Shown piece after piece: positions 1 to 11,784 of a stretch of 64,000 nucleotides of DNA. The notes beneath the pieces were generated by a model. The model did no database searches. It was not told where the DNA came from and saw nothing but the letters and a program-made list of their open reading frames with translations. Origin of the DNA: Nemertoderma westbladi. Taxonomy: Eukaryota; Xenacoelomorpha; Nemertodermatida; Nemertodermatidae. The stretch lies in contig JAUCBJ010008903.1 in NCBI GenBank assembly GCA_032718475.1, positions 1 through 64,000 on the forward strand, given 5' to 3'. Made by a program: the position numbers and the translations under genes. Every line of letters begins with the position of its first letter. The first letter of the stretch is position 1.

Positions 1-1240
1 CTATATCTTGTCCCCACGATTAATTAATGAAGTACTTATTTGTCTCAGCATACAACCCAGCCCTCTCTATATAAAGAAGAATGTGTGAAGGAGATTGTTA
101 TTATATCTTGTCCCCACGATTAATTAATGAAGTACGTATTTGTCTCAGCATACAACCCAACCCTCTCTATTATTATAAAGAAGAATGTGTGAAGGAGATT
201 GTTACTATATATTGTCCCCACGATTAATTAATGAAGTACTTATTTGTCTCAGCATACAACCCAGCCCTCTCTATATAAAGAAGAATGTGTGAAGGAGATT
301 GTTACTATATATTGTCCCCACGATTAATTAATGAAGTACTTATTTGTCTCAGCATACAACCCAACCCTCTCTATATAAAGAAGAATGTGTGAAGGAGATT
401 GTTACTATATATTGTCCCCACGATTAATTAATGAAGTACTTATTTGTCTCAGCATACAACCCAGCCCTCTCTATATAAAGAAGAATGTGTGAAGGAGATT
501 GTTATTATATCTTGTCCCCACGATTAATTAATGAAGTACGTATTTGTCTCAGCATACAACCCAACCCTCTCTATTATTATAAAGAAGAATGTGTGAAGGA
601 GATTGTTACTATATCTTGTCCCCACGATTAATTAATGAAGTACGTATTTGTCTCAGCATACAACCCAGCCCTCTCTATATAAAGAAGAATGTGTGAAGGA
701 GATTGTTACTATATCTTGTCCCCATGATTAATTAATGAAGTACTTATTTGTCTCAACAAACCCAGCCCTCTCTATATAAAGAAGAATGTGTCAAGGAGAT
801 TGTTATTATATCTTGTCCCCACGATTAATTAATGAAGTACGTATTTGTCTCAGCATACAACCCAACCCTCTCTATATAAAGAAGAATGTGTGAAGGAGAT
901 TGTTACTAGATCTTGTCCCCACGATTAATTAATGAAGTACTTTTGTCTCAGCATACAACCCAGCCCTCTCTATATAAAGAAGAATGTGTGAAGGAGATTG
1001 TTACTATATCTTGTCCCTACGATTAATTAATGAAGTACTTATTTGTCTCAGCATACAACCCAGCCCTCTCTATATAAAGAAGAATGTGTGAAGGAGATTG
1101 TTACTATATCTTGTCCCCTCGATTAATTAATGAAGTACTTATTTGTCTCAGCATACAACCCAGCCCTCTCTATATAAAGAAGAATGTGTGAAGGAGATTG
1201 TTACTATATCTTGTCCCCACAATTAATTAAGGAAGTACGT
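1..1240. repeat. ~100-bp satellite array, 12 full copies plus a partial one
   Basis: Repeats begin near 1, 101, 205, 305, 405, 505, 609, 709, 805, 905, 1003, 1103 and 1203. Each carries the palindromic core ATTAATTAAT and ends in a TATAAAG-like block. Units at 101 and 505 share the same variants: TTATATC start, GTACGTATTTG, and a TATTATTATAAAG insertion that makes them 104 bp. This hints at a partial higher-order structure. The array runs off the left edge, so its true length is unknown. No coding capacity is seen. Confidence 0.97.
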
Positions 1241-1402
1241 AATTAACATACCGTTGCAGATTATGTAATAGTGATATATTGTTACAGGACAAACAGATGG
1301 GAAAAGGTGAAAGTATAATATCTAGTTGTTTAGTAGGGATATTGGTTTTGGGTTGTTGATGAAACTTTTCCTGTTAAGGCAAAATAATTTTTTGTTTGTC
1401 GA

Positions 1403-1545
1403 ATTATTAAATTAATAATTGCTAACAACATTTATTTAATAATTAAATTAATAATTGCTAATAACATTTATTTAATAATTAAATTAATAATTGCTAATAA
1501 CATTTATTTAATAATTAAATTAATAATTGCTAATAACCTTTATTT
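1403..1545. repeat. AT-rich 36-bp tandem repeat, four copies
   Basis: Four near-identical units of about 36 bp are built on TTAAATTAATAATTGCTAA followed by CATTTATTTAATA. It is a simple minisatellite. No gene is seen in it. Confidence 0.9.
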
Positions 1546-1649
1546 AAAAGAGATAACCTTCCCTATAAATCTCTCTCTATTTCTCTTTTTCCCAATTCCC
1601 CACACGACTGCTTCTCAGTTGAGCGAATTCTACACAGAGCGAAGATCAG

Positions 1650-1893
1650 AGTGAAAAATCAATACCTAATGGGGCTCGAACTCGGCAGCTAGGTTTCAAA
1701 CTTGTGGTTATCTTCAGCCGGGTGTATGCGTCCTAAAATAACTGAGCTACCAGGACGGATGAAGAATTAGCTATGGAGTGGGATATCATACTTAGTCCAA
1801 ACCACTCAAAGGAAAGTGCAACGTTATTCCTGTAAGTTTGAAACCTAGGAACCGGATTCGAGCCCCTATAGGGTTGGTTGATATTTTTCACTA
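1650..1893. repeat. Foldback element with ~55-bp inverted arms and tRNA-like boxes
   Basis: The stretch at 1,650-1,702 is repeated as reverse complement at 1,835-1,893, for example AAGTTTGAAACCTAG and TTCGAGCCCC. About 130 bp lie between the arms. Read on the minus strand, the left arm and spacer contain TAGCTCAGTTATT, like a pol III A box, and GTTCGAGCC, like a B box. This suggests a tRNA-derived short element that was duplicated head to head. It could also be a short TIR element (MITE). No target duplication was identified. Confidence 0.6.
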
Positions 1894-2419
1894 TGGAGAG
1901 CATTATCATCATATTGCCCTAATAAATTATATTCTTAATTCACCGCCACCCACCCTACAACAATTAATTTATTATTATTAATAATAAAGTTAATATAAAC
2001 AAGCGCGAAATCGCTCAAAGGTCCGCGCTAATTAACGCACGAAGTGTCTCATTGAATGAGTGGCTTACTAACAATCTTACTACCAAAAAAATCACCACCC
2101 GAAAGTGGGATTGAACTCTTAGAGATTCCAAGTCCAACGTTGACTGTTCGCGGTATTTCAATTTTTATTAACGCGAGTTGAATATTTTTTGGATTTATTT
2201 GAAATGAATATTCCAATATCAATACTGGGTGCGGGAACATGGAATTTCGGCACATTCAATGGACTGGGGGCGATTTACGGGCGAATATTGGGGCACTTAC
2301 GGGGTACGGGACTCATGTCAGATATTTAAGGGCCAGGGGTGGGAGGCAAAGTTAAGCAGTACTCAGGTTTGCCTGAATACTATTAGGCCTAGCCAACTTC
2401 CTGCTGCCTGTAGAGGTGG
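1894..2419. other. No gene seen
   Basis: Mixed AT-rich and moderate-GC sequence. Short ORFs cross it, but none shows domains. A short tRNA-T-loop-like GGGATTGAACTC lies near 2,109. Confidence 0.5.
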
Positions 2420-3180
2420 ATTTGGTAACTCGCTAGGCCTAGGGACAAGGACTGCCCTTAGCGGTCCCTGGCCAACAGCAGTTATTACGAGCCTGAATAA
2501 GGACTCGGAAAGTCTGCTGCTTGTGTCAGGGATTTGCGACGGGAACCAACAGACAGATCCTTAGCGGTCCCTGGTCACCGGCAGTTATTACGAGCTTGAA
2601 TAATACTCGGAAAGCTTTCCGACTACGCCAGGGACTTGCGACGGGTCGACCGACTAATGGAGGAAGGGTTCGACAAGGACTGCCTTCCTGGAGTGGGTTC
2701 CACGACCGGCGTTAGTACGAGCCTGAATAAGGACTCGGAAAACTACCAACCGCTGGGACTCACGACGGGCTGACAGACCCCTTGCCAAGCCATACCGCTT
2801 TCCTGATGACCGATCCCTTCGGGGTTCGGGAAGGGTGGGACGGACACGCAACGGGGTCGAAAGACAAAGGACCGGACTCCACTGGCCTACCGACTGTTCG
2901 GAGCAGCTTCTCGGCTACCAAAGCGACTACGAGCCTGAAAAGGATTCGGAAAGCTTAGGTGGTTGGGTCCCTGTGATGAACCGACGGACCCCTAGCCAAG
3001 CCGTACTGCTTTACTGATGACCGATCCCTTCGGGGTTCGGGAAGGGTGGGACGGACATGCAAACGGGTCCACCGACTCGACAGACCCTTAGCCAAGCCGT
3101 ACCGCTTTCCTGATGACCGATCCCTTCGGGGTTCGGGAAGGGTGGGACGGACACGCAACGGGGTTGACCGACACCGACAC
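2420..3180. repeat. Diverged ~100-bp GC-rich tandem repeat
   Basis: A block built on ACCGCTTTCCTGATGACCGA followed by TCCCTTCGGGGTTCGGGAAG recurs near 2,790, 3,005 and 3,100. Older units are marked by GAGCCTGAATAAGGACTCGG near 2,488, 2,590, 2,716 and 2,930. Overlapping ORFs in several frames follow the repeat period, so I treat none as genes. Confidence 0.8.
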
Positions 3181-4426
3181 TACGGTACCGAGACTAGGAC
3201 CGAAGGAAAATGGGGAACATTAGTTAGGTTAAAATCTAAAGCGAACAGTGGGTAATTAAATAATGTACTGTAGGAATTTATATTGTCGCACATTATTGTG
3301 AATATTTGGTGTATATTGATGTGGGGAAGCCCAACTTATTCTCAATCAAGATTCAATGTTGACCAAGATTCAACTGTAGGAAAGTTACATTAAAAGATTA
3401 TATCCAACCAATGCAACATTTTCTCAACCGCAATCTTGCATTTAAGAAAGTACTCCTTATCCACTCCCAATATCCGGTGACTGGCCGGAATTCCGTGGTT
3501 TAAAAGTTCCGCCTCCAGCATCGGCGTTTTCCCCAATGGTGTCGGGAATAACGGCAACACTGACCTAATAATAAGCCTATACAATTGCCAATACAACGAC
3601 AAACAAGTGACTACTGGTGTGAAAAAAGTGCAAAGCTCTACTGAAAACGGAAAATAGAAAAAGATTATGTGAAATGAAAATTGCAACTTTCACATTTTTT
3701 GAAAATTGTTCAGCACTTGAAATTTATAGTGCTGCAAAAAATTCATGGTATAATATGGCAAATTATTGTAGCTATGGAGTTTTTATTGAGCTTGCACATT
3801 ATTTACTAGCTACTGTAGTAATAGTACTGTATGTATTTAAAATGTTTAAAACTGATTTTTTTTATATATTGCGTATTTATAATGTATGTGTTGTTGGTTG
3901 GTTAACAAGCTTAAATTATAATCCTAGAAAATAGATGGCTCTCATTCAGCGAGGGACACTTTGCTGAATTTAGATTAAAAAAACTGTACCGCCACACTAC
4001 AGGCACATTCCATGTAAAGTGGGACATTCGTACGACTTTTTATCCCTACTTCAGAACTGTACAGTGTACATCAAGAAAATGAAATAAAATATTAGTATGT
4101 TCAGCTTAAACTGTTATAATATCATCAGTATTTTTGGTAATTAATATATTCTGCATCAGTTTAGGCCTAATTCTGAAACATCAATGTTTTCACAAATTTT
4201 TTATAATTTCAAGAAGATGTTTACTAGTAAAAAAAAACACTAGCTACACCTTAATAAATAATATATAATAATGTTCTCGAACACTTACCAATAACAAAAA
4301 AAAATACAGTATTTTTAAAATTTCAAAAAATTATAGCAAGTAAAAATACTAGCTACCATGAAAAAATATATCTACTAATGTTCTAGAACATTCAACAATC
4401 CAAAAAGCACTAAAAAGTTGCTATCT
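3181..4426. other. Non-coding AT-rich stretch
   Basis: There are short ORFs on both strands with simple composition. No recognisable domains, RNA genes or repeats are seen. Confidence 0.5.
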
Positions 4427-4678
4427 GGAACCGGACAATTCGGTCCCGGACAATTCGGTCCCGGACAATTCGGTTCTAGGACAATTCGGTACTAGGACAA
4501 TTCGGTCCCGGACAATTCGTTGACTAGGACAGGACTTATGACTATTGACTAATAGGACTAGGATAACTACATGTAGGACAATTCTATATATTTAGTGTTT
4601 TGGGACCAAATTGTCCGGAACCGAATTGTCCGCACCGAATTGTCCGGGACCGAATTGTGCGGGACCGAATTGTCCTAC
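4427..4678. repeat. Clustered 16-bp motif in inverted arms
   Basis: The motif GGACAATTCGGTCCC occurs about six times in tandem on the plus strand at 4,427-4,532. It occurs about five times as its reverse complement at 4,602-4,678. A ~70-bp spacer separates the arms. A transcript could form a long hairpin. The repeat count exceeds what a simple MITE end would give. Confidence 0.85.
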
Positions 4679-5967
4679 ATTCAAAATTTGCTTGTCTCTG
4701 AAGTCCTTTGTGGGCATTTTAGAGCGGTAATTTTAGAGAATTTTAAATTTAGTGCTAAAAACAGTACTTTTTGGGACTGTTTGTGTATAAAATCGGCCTT
4801 TGTTTTTTATTTCTCGTAAAATTTAAGTCAAAATTGCTCAATAGCATTGGATGCAACCATGAAATGAACCGGATTACAAATTTGAACTCAATAAATTCAA
4901 AACTGTTCAAGAAGTAGTCGTTTTGACAAAAAGGGGCCTTTTGCAGCCATTTTCGCGTGACATTTTGGGGCTTTTAAAAAAAACTGGATTAACCATTCCT
5001 AAATAACAACCAGACAATGCTTGGAAGCACTAAGCTCAATTTTCACTCAACTTTAAGCCGTGGAAACATCACATTTTTATATTGTAAATGATGGTTAGTT
5101 AAACATTTTCGACCAATATTCAGTGTGAAATACATCGCGATATTAGGAGCAATTCATCGTTTGACCAAATTATCTCTCGAAATATCTAGGATTTGCGGAT
5201 TTATTAGGTTTATTAGGATTTACTAGATTTATTGCGGGTTTCATAGACGCATTGTGCACCAACTAAAACCGACTCGAAATAAGTGAGTGGTACTCACTTC
5301 TAGTTTTGCCGGATTAGGATTCATTTAGTGGATTTAAAATATTTAAATTTATTTTATTTAGTACATAAGTTAAAGGATTGAAAAGAAATCTGTCATTATC
5401 ATTTTTTGTTGTGTAAGACTACATTGTTTCATGTTTTACCATTGACCGCGACCGGGCGGGGCAATAAATAGTGATTTCAGTTTTTGATAAAAATGAATTA
5501 GATTTCCCGCTCTCCACGAACTACTGATTGTCTGTCATTAGTGAAAGTTTCTGTCCTTAGTAACTGTTACTGTCCTTAGTAACTGTTACTGTCCTTAGTA
5601 ACTGTTACTTCCCTTCCTGGAGACCATGGCTTAGGGGTAGTCTACATGTTGGACCCGTTGGTAAAAAGTTATTATTATTATTTTCTGTAAGTAATAATTA
5701 TTTTTTCCTAAAATTACACCAAAAGACATCAATCTACTGTATATTTAAAGGTGCGACTGACATTCTGACAGATTCTGAGCTTCTGAGAAATAATGTGTGA
5801 CTTTGATTGATTGTGATATAATTTTGAAAATATATCAGTAAACAATGAATTAGACACAAAAATTACTTTAAAAACGCATTTTGCCATCCCTTGTGACTAC
5901 TGAAATCGTGAATGATTTCAGATAAATCTAATTGATAAATTACTATTCATTCAAATTAACATTTTTG
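4679..5967. other. Non-coding stretch with a small tandem repeat
   Basis: No gene is supported. Three copies of CTGTCCTTAGTAACTGTTA lie at 5,551-5,607. Confidence 0.5.
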
Positions 5968-6258
5968 CTAACGTTTTCCTTTGAACATTTTTTTTAAACA
6001 CTTTAAACAGTATTTTAAACATTCTATGGGACATTGTGTATAATTCGGCGCGGCTTTAAGTAATTTAATTATACAAAAATAAAGTAACAAAATAAAATTT
6101 ACTTCCGCAAGAATCAGCGCTGTGATTAAAATAATTAAAATATTATTAAAAATACAATAATACGATACTATTATGATACTTAATACACTCATAATTAACG
6201 TACCAATCCAATGCACTATCATTGTTAAAATTGGATGGAAAGCAGCCAAGTCAGACAA
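5968..6258 (-). CDS. Possible small membrane-protein exon, unrecognised
   Basis: The open frame encodes up to 96 residues with two or three long hydrophobic stretches (about residues 12-36 and 40-68). A Cys- and Lys-rich tail, ECLKYCLKCLKKMFKGKR, ends at a stop. The frame opens on TTG. The first ATG is at codon 13, so an upstream exon would be expected if it is real. The Cys/Lys tail is vaguely like regions of choline-transporter-like proteins, but I cannot assign a family. The surroundings are AT-rich and show no codon support. It may be fortuitous. Confidence 0.2.
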   Translation of the reverse strand: MSDLAAFHPILTMIVHWIGTLIMSVLSIIIVSYYCIFNNILIILITALILAEVNFILLLYFCIIKLLKAAPNYTQCPIECLKYCLKCLKKMFKGKR

Positions 6259-6695
6259 CCAATATTATCAACTCACCTGCATCCTATTGGTGAAGGTGAG
6301 TTGATTTCTTTCCCCTCCTGGCTATCTGCATAGTAGCCGAGTCGAGGTATATTAAATGCAACTCCTTGCTTATCCCACCCACTACTGGTTCACCCCAAGT
6401 TAAATATTTACATGTTCTGGAATGAATATTTACGAGGTTGGCTTCTGCTATACATTGCCTACCATTTAATTAAGAGCCCTTCTAGTTTACTTCAATGGCA
6501 TTCTCTAATCAGGCATGGTCTATCTGTCTATCAATGGTGCTATGTGAGATAAAAATATTTATTGAACAGCCAGAAATTAATAAATAAATTAGGTTGTTTT
6601 ATCAGTGAGATAATAATACTGTAACTTACAGTGTGTGCTTTTATGTCCTAAGATTTACATGAAATTAAATATAAATAAAGTTATTTTTTAAACAG

Positions 6696-7358
6696 GGTCA
6701 ACAAATACAAGAACAGGTTGCAGCGTTGGAAGAACTGATAAAAGAACAGTTTACAGAGTTGAAAGAACAGAATACAGAGTTGAAAGACCAGTTTACAGTG
6801 TTAAAACTATTTAATTATAAGCAAATAGTTTTAGCGCCTATCCTAAAGCATAATAATAGTGATGGAGTAATGATTCAGCAAAGAGTTGATGGATCTGTTG
6901 ACTTCTATCGAAACTGGGATGAATATGTTAGAGGATTTGGTGACCCGAAAACAAACTTCTGGTTGGGGTTAGAGACGATCCACGAGCTGAGTTACAGCGG
7001 GATGAAATTGAGAGTCGATTTGTGGTACAACAACGAACACAAATACGCGGAATACGACAACTTCTCTATCAGATCAGCTTCAACTAATTACACCCTACAT
7101 GTATCCGGTTACCATGGTACTGCTGGTGACTCATTGACGTATCCGCACAACGGTCAGCCATTCTCTACCAAGGACCGCGATAATGACGGGAGCTCCCACC
7201 ACTGCGCCGTAGTTTGTACTGGAGCGTGGTGGTACAAGGGCTGTGGGTTCAGTAACCTGAACGGAGAATATGGTGGGAATTGGCAGAAAGGACCTTATTG
7301 GTTTGATTTTACTGCAGTGAGTTCGGCTTCTCGAGTTGAAATGAAGATTTGGATTTAA
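6696..7358 (+). CDS. Fibrinogen-related domain (FReD) protein, 3'-terminal exon
   Basis: The exon follows a pyrimidine-rich acceptor ending in AAACAG and stays open to TAA at 7,356-7,358. Residues 1-45 are heptad-like (QEQVAALEELIKEQFTEL), predicting a coiled coil for oligomerisation. The rest is the C-terminal two thirds of a fibrinogen C domain. It has QQRVDGSVDFYRNW, the FWLG block, the calcium-site motif DRDNDGSSHHC, AWWYKGC, the SNLNG block and a C-terminal VEMKIWI. The first part of the domain, with its first Cys pair and SGVY motif, is absent and must lie in upstream exons I cannot place. FReD proteins of invertebrates are mostly secreted lectins that bind acetylated sugars. An extra Cys stands three residues after the Ca-loop Cys. 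AATAAA overlaps the stop at 7,357-7,362. Confidence 0.9.
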   Translation, partial: GQQIQEQVAALEELIKEQFTELKEQNTELKDQFTVLKLFNYKQIVLAPILKHNNSDGVMIQQRVDGSVDFYRNWDEYVRGFGDPKTNFWLGLETIHELSYSGMKLRVDLWYNNEHKYAEYDNFSIRSASTNYTLHVSGYHGTAGDSLTYPHNGQPFSTKDRDNDGSSHHCAVVCTGAWWYKGCGFSNLNGEYGGNWQKGPYWFDFTAVSSASRVEMKIWI

Positions 7359-7362
7359 TAAA

Positions 7363-7685
7363 ACTGTAAGTTTTATATAAAATTAATAAATTATTGAAAT
7401 AGTTGCGTTGGAAACTAACTTTTACATTATTAAATATATAAATAATATTAATAAAATATAAAAAATTAATTATAAAAAATAATAATATATAATGATAAAT
7501 TTTGATATATAATATAAGAAATAATATAATATATATATTATAAACAATAATAGTGAATTTATAGGATATTACACGATTAATTCATTGAATTATTCGGCAA
7601 CTGGGTAACTGTGATATTGTGATTTATATACTGACTGGTTATCTGCCTATCTTTTAATTGTTATATAACAGTATAATGCTGTAAT
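7363..7685. other. AT-rich non-coding DNA
   Basis: TA-rich low-complexity sequence, probably the 3' flank or UTR of the FReD gene. Nothing else is seen. Confidence 0.6.
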
Positions 7686-8565
7686 GTGATTATGTCACAA
7701 AGTTCGCAGCGATGCTGCGGCTGCGTGGTCGCATTGTGCGGCCCCTCCACTAAGTGCGGGTGCGTCCGCGGTGGTCGTTCTTGCACAGGGTGTAAACCGT
7801 CGGACGATGGCCGGTGTGGGAACCCCAACAACACATCGGCGTCCATCGCGACTACGAGGAACGTCGACCCGAACATCGAGGACACAACAGCCCTCCTGTC
7901 TGGCTCCTGCCTGTCTCCCGACAGAGAAGATTCAGACTCGGATTCCTTTGCGAGTGTGGACTCCTATGCGAGGAGTGACGTGGTTACCCAGATCCCGGTA
8001 CTCCGCGCAATCGAGACCAGCAATGAAAATGGAACGATGACATCGGACTCTTCCTTGATAACTCACGATCCGGATCCCGCAGCACCCCCCCCCCCCCCCT
8101 CTCCCATCGGGGTCATCGACATCCAACTGTTTGGAGGCTGCCTTCGATGGGCCATGGCTTAGTGCCCCCGGTTCGTCGACAGATCTGGACTGGGAGGCCC
8201 ACCATGCCCGCCTCACCCGTGTAGTTTGCTGTCAGTACACTGTGCCGGGCGGCAACATCGGGCGCAAGGTGGCAGACATGATCGCTAGCGAGGTGGAGAA
8301 GTTGACCGAGGGGATCTACCCCTCGGAGAGACCCAGCTGTTTCCTCGCCACCACGTTCCAGCGGGACCTCGATGTGGTGAAGGGGGCGGACATCCGATGG
8401 ACCATCCTGCGCCGACTCAGGATGTGGGAATGGGAGGAGTTCCGCCAGCTCATAGCTGAGGCGGAGTGCTGTAGTGCGAGATTCGCGCACTCCCTTCGCT
8501 CGTGTAAAAGCTTTTGCGGACATAACAAGTCATTTTTACGCAATGCGCAGAATACTCTAAAATAG
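7686..8565 (+). pseudogene. N-terminal fragment of a reverse-transcriptase element (CXC-type Cys motif)
   Basis: Two overlapping frames (7,686-8,162 and 8,131-8,565) meet at a C homopolymer near 8,087-8,100. That points to one ORF broken by slippage there. The first part has a Cys-rich start (CCGC, then CGC, CTGC and CGN spacings) like CXC/tesmin-type zinc motifs. The second part (GRKVADMIASEVEKLTEG and the following TTFQRDLDVVKGADIR) resembles, from memory, N-terminal regions of non-LTR reverse transcriptases of invertebrates of the kind ending at 62,240-63,997. No RT core follows, so this is a truncated copy. The family link is inference. Confidence 0.45.
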
Positions 8566-8950
8566 CCCTAAAATTGTTCAACTACGCGATGGACAGAAAT
8601 TAGAACCAAGATGACGAAAGCTGTCAGCTGATTCTTTGTGTACGTGGAGATTCCTTTGTTGAGCTTATTCAGCCAATCAGAGCAATCTTCCCAGTTATGC
8701 CAGTAGAGACCTACCTGAGGAAACTGACGCATGCGCAGTTATAGTTTTTCTGAGAATTAGATTCCTCTCAGAATTCTGTACTAAGTACGGTCGTTTCAGA
8801 CTTTGGCCCAAGAACATCCGATGGCCTTAGTTATAAGAACGTAAATCTATTAACTGGACACACCTCATTTTACCGACTTAACAACTCATATGACTGAACA
8901 CATACTGACTGTTTTAATGCTGTTTTATATTGTGTATTTATATATATTAC
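8566..8950. other. No gene seen
   Basis: Ordinary unique-looking sequence between two element fragments. Confidence 0.5.
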
Positions 8951-9753
8951 TTGCATTAAAGTCTCCCGGGAATGTTAAGAATGCATGCTGATCCACTCCA
9001 TCAGTAGCTGCTTGTAGATTCTGGTAGAAATTTTCCACCTCCTCTACAGGGGCAACACTAGTTGGAGAGTAGCACACAATCAGAACCACCTTAGGAAACT
9101 TCTTAGCCAGTCTTCCAGAACATGAGAAGTTGCAACAGATGATGCGGTTAGAGATTTGGTCTATTTTGTCCAATGCTGCATGTACAGTTGGATTTATCAA
9201 TAGACCAATTCCACCATCGCCACTATCATCTGCTGAAGCGAGGGCGAGTAGCCAACCGCCCCAACATGGGGGTTGGGGGGTGCTTTTTTGCCGAGTCAGC
9301 TCTCGGGGCAAATACCACACCCTGGTTTGCCATTCCACAGGGATGGTGTCACAGTGGAGTCAGATATGAGGCCCATCACCCATATCTACTCTGGCGCACA
9401 TGACCCACCATTGGCTGTGCAGCTCATCTGCTGGGTCATGCCCTGTACCCCTGCTGCCAGGTGCAGGTCTCAGTAAAGTGCACTCAGAGTGGACGAGAAC
9501 ACTATACTCCTGACCAGCCATTGGTAGATCACCATCTGCCTCGCCAGGCCATATACGCCTGCAGCCAAGTATATGGGTCCTTAATCCAGGACCAAGGCCG
9601 TCCTTATCCCAGAACGAATGGGGTCCTAGTTACAGGACCAGATTTGCCCTAGTATGAGGGTCTATGCAGCTACAGGTGGCACCTCCTTTATGCTGCATGG
9701 AGGTGGCAAGTTTTCTTGATCAATGACCTAGAATACCTGACCTGACCTGACCT
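8951..9753 (-). mobile_element. RTE-like LINE copy, 5' part only, with internal deletion
   Basis: This nearly matches the intact LINE at 25,687-29,441. The segment 8,951-9,262 corresponds to the apurinic endonuclease region (28,199-28,505). At about 9,262 it jumps directly to sequence equivalent to about 28,955, so roughly 440 bp of N-terminal coding sequence is missing. It then continues to the shared 5' end (repeated CCTGA next to 9,753). All RT coding is absent. LINE copies usually lose the 5' end. This one keeps the 5' end and lacks the 3' end, so a later deletion rather than abortive reverse transcription is likely. Confidence 0.85.
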
Positions 9754-10402
9754 ATCACTACTTCTATGGTATACCTACATACCATACCCTCTACTCTCTT
9801 ACTACGTGGCTCTTTCAGTGCCCACAACCCCTTTGCTACTACTTCTATGGTATACCTAAATACCATACCCTCTACTCTTTCTATGTGGCGCTTTTGGTGC
9901 CCACAACCCCTCTGCTACTACTTCTATAGTTTACCTAGATACCATATCCTCTACTCTCTCACTACGTGGCGCTTTCGGTGCCCACAACCTCTAACTCTCT
10001 CTGTACTATGTACCCTGCTACTCCGGTTACTATGTACCCTGCTACTACTCGTGGTATGTCAATATACCACACTCCCTATCTTCTGCCTACTTCTAACCAG
10101 CATCTTACTCTTACTAACTTCTACTAACTTTCTAACTTCTTACTTCTTTCTAACTTCTACTAACTTTCTAATTACACTTACTATCTAACTGTCTACTACT
10201 ATTACTTTCTAACTTTCTACTATCTCACTTCTTAATTTTTCTTATTTGCTTTTACCTATTATTTATTATATTATGTGTAGGAAGGGCGTCTCGCCCTCAT
10301 TCCCACCCCCTCAGTCCAACATTTGGACGACTAAACTCTAACGTGCCCCTTCTAATAGGCAGCACTTTCCTACAGCCCTCCTGTAGGTCTTCCTGTCCTT
10401 AA
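9754..10402 (-). mobile_element. BEL-1 copy A/B, 3' section (after integrase)
   Basis: On the minus strand this begins with the end of integrase (equivalent to about 51,830-51,893 of the LTR-bounded copy). It then has the two conserved hairpins (10,314-10,328 and 10,283-10,297) and pyrimidine-rich minisatellite with GTGGCGCTTTCGGTGCCCAC-like units at 9,770-10,010. Its inner edge is contiguous in BEL-1 coordinates with the copy starting at 15,913. The CR1-like LINE between them therefore split one BEL-1 copy. The outer edge abuts the damaged RTE-like LINE. Confidence 0.75.
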
Positions 10403-11784
10403 TATACTTATATTATATACTTAATATACTTATACGTAATATACTTATAATATGCTCTTTAATATACTTAAATTTACTTGTTATTTACGATTATGTTTAC
10501 TTTGGAAGTATTTTAGTTTTTTTTTTTTGCTTAATTATATGTCTTAATCTGTAATCATATATTTCAATTGGGAACCCATAGCCAGCAGCCAACAGGCCCA
10601 AACCGGAACTGCTGTTTTCATATTAAAATTTAAATTGTTTCATGTTGATTTATTGTGTATCTACGTATCCCGGTATGCCTAGCTTATATATACTAGTGGC
10701 ATTATTATTACGTTATTATATACTAGTGGTATTATTTATTTTATGCAACTTGACTATTGGAGTATACTATATATGTATGTATGTACCGGTATATATTACG
10801 TATACCGCTGGTTTATATAACTGGTCTCACGGGGTATATGCTGGTACAGGTAAATATATGTATATTTATATTCAATGTAAATAATAATATAATAAACATG
10901 TAGAATATTCGAATTGTGTATACCTTGGTTTAAGTTTATATAACTTGTCTAACGGAGTACATATCACCGCTTAAGTACTAGGGGGCGATATGTATGATGT
11001 AGACCGGTATGATTTACTAATGGAGTACATATACCGGTATTAATCTAATGAATGTCAATCATCTAATATACTTGGATAATGGAGTACATAAGGAATACCG
11101 GTAGTTTATATAATCTTACTTCCCTTATACTTTTAAATGAATTGTGTGCTCCATTAGTGAATTAAACATTGATGAAGAGCTGGCTCAGTTATGCTTTAAT
11201 ACATCTGGTATGACGTGTGATGTGAACTACCTTGTATTCTGTGCGCCATCTACCATATATTACCGGTATATTATATGGTATATAATATAAAGATATTGCA
11301 TTGCCAATGTATAATTGCGCTCGCTGTAATATGGTATTGTACCATATTCCATTGGTATATAATACCGGTGTGCGATATTATATTACTAGCGTAGTGTGTG
11401 TGCATTGGCAATGTATACTATCATTAAATTGAATGCACACTAACTCAATTCGCGCAAACATATACTGGTAGGTTATGTATGTAAGTATATAATATAAATA
11501 ATTTATGAGGTAATTTGCTTTATTTTTTTACAACTTTCCAGTATATGGCCTACTTATTCACATCGCACCAATGCCATGGATATTAAATTATTTTTCTTTT
11601 TTTTTTTAATATAATAATACTATTTTATATGTAATTTGATGTTTATTGGACTGTATGGAGTCGGTACCTACAGATAAACAAATTGCGCCCTATATTCGAT
11701 CTGAATCCTAGCTTGTACTAACACAACGTACTTTTCTATTTTCGTTTTTTTTTCTTTTACTAACCTTTTAGCATTTTTTCATTC

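Noticed and set aside
1-1240. Regular repeats resembling a CRISPR array
   Set aside because: The whole ~100-bp unit repeats with no unique spacers, and the context is an animal genome.
2290-2420. Similarity to 5S rRNA (AAGTTAAGCAG...TACTATTAGG)
   Set aside because: Only short pieces match, the order is imperfect and no 5S ends are seen.
10642-10884. 80-codon hydrophobic ORF in the LINE 5' region
   Set aside because: AT-rich TATA-type codons, no domain, and not expected in CR1-like 5' UTRs.
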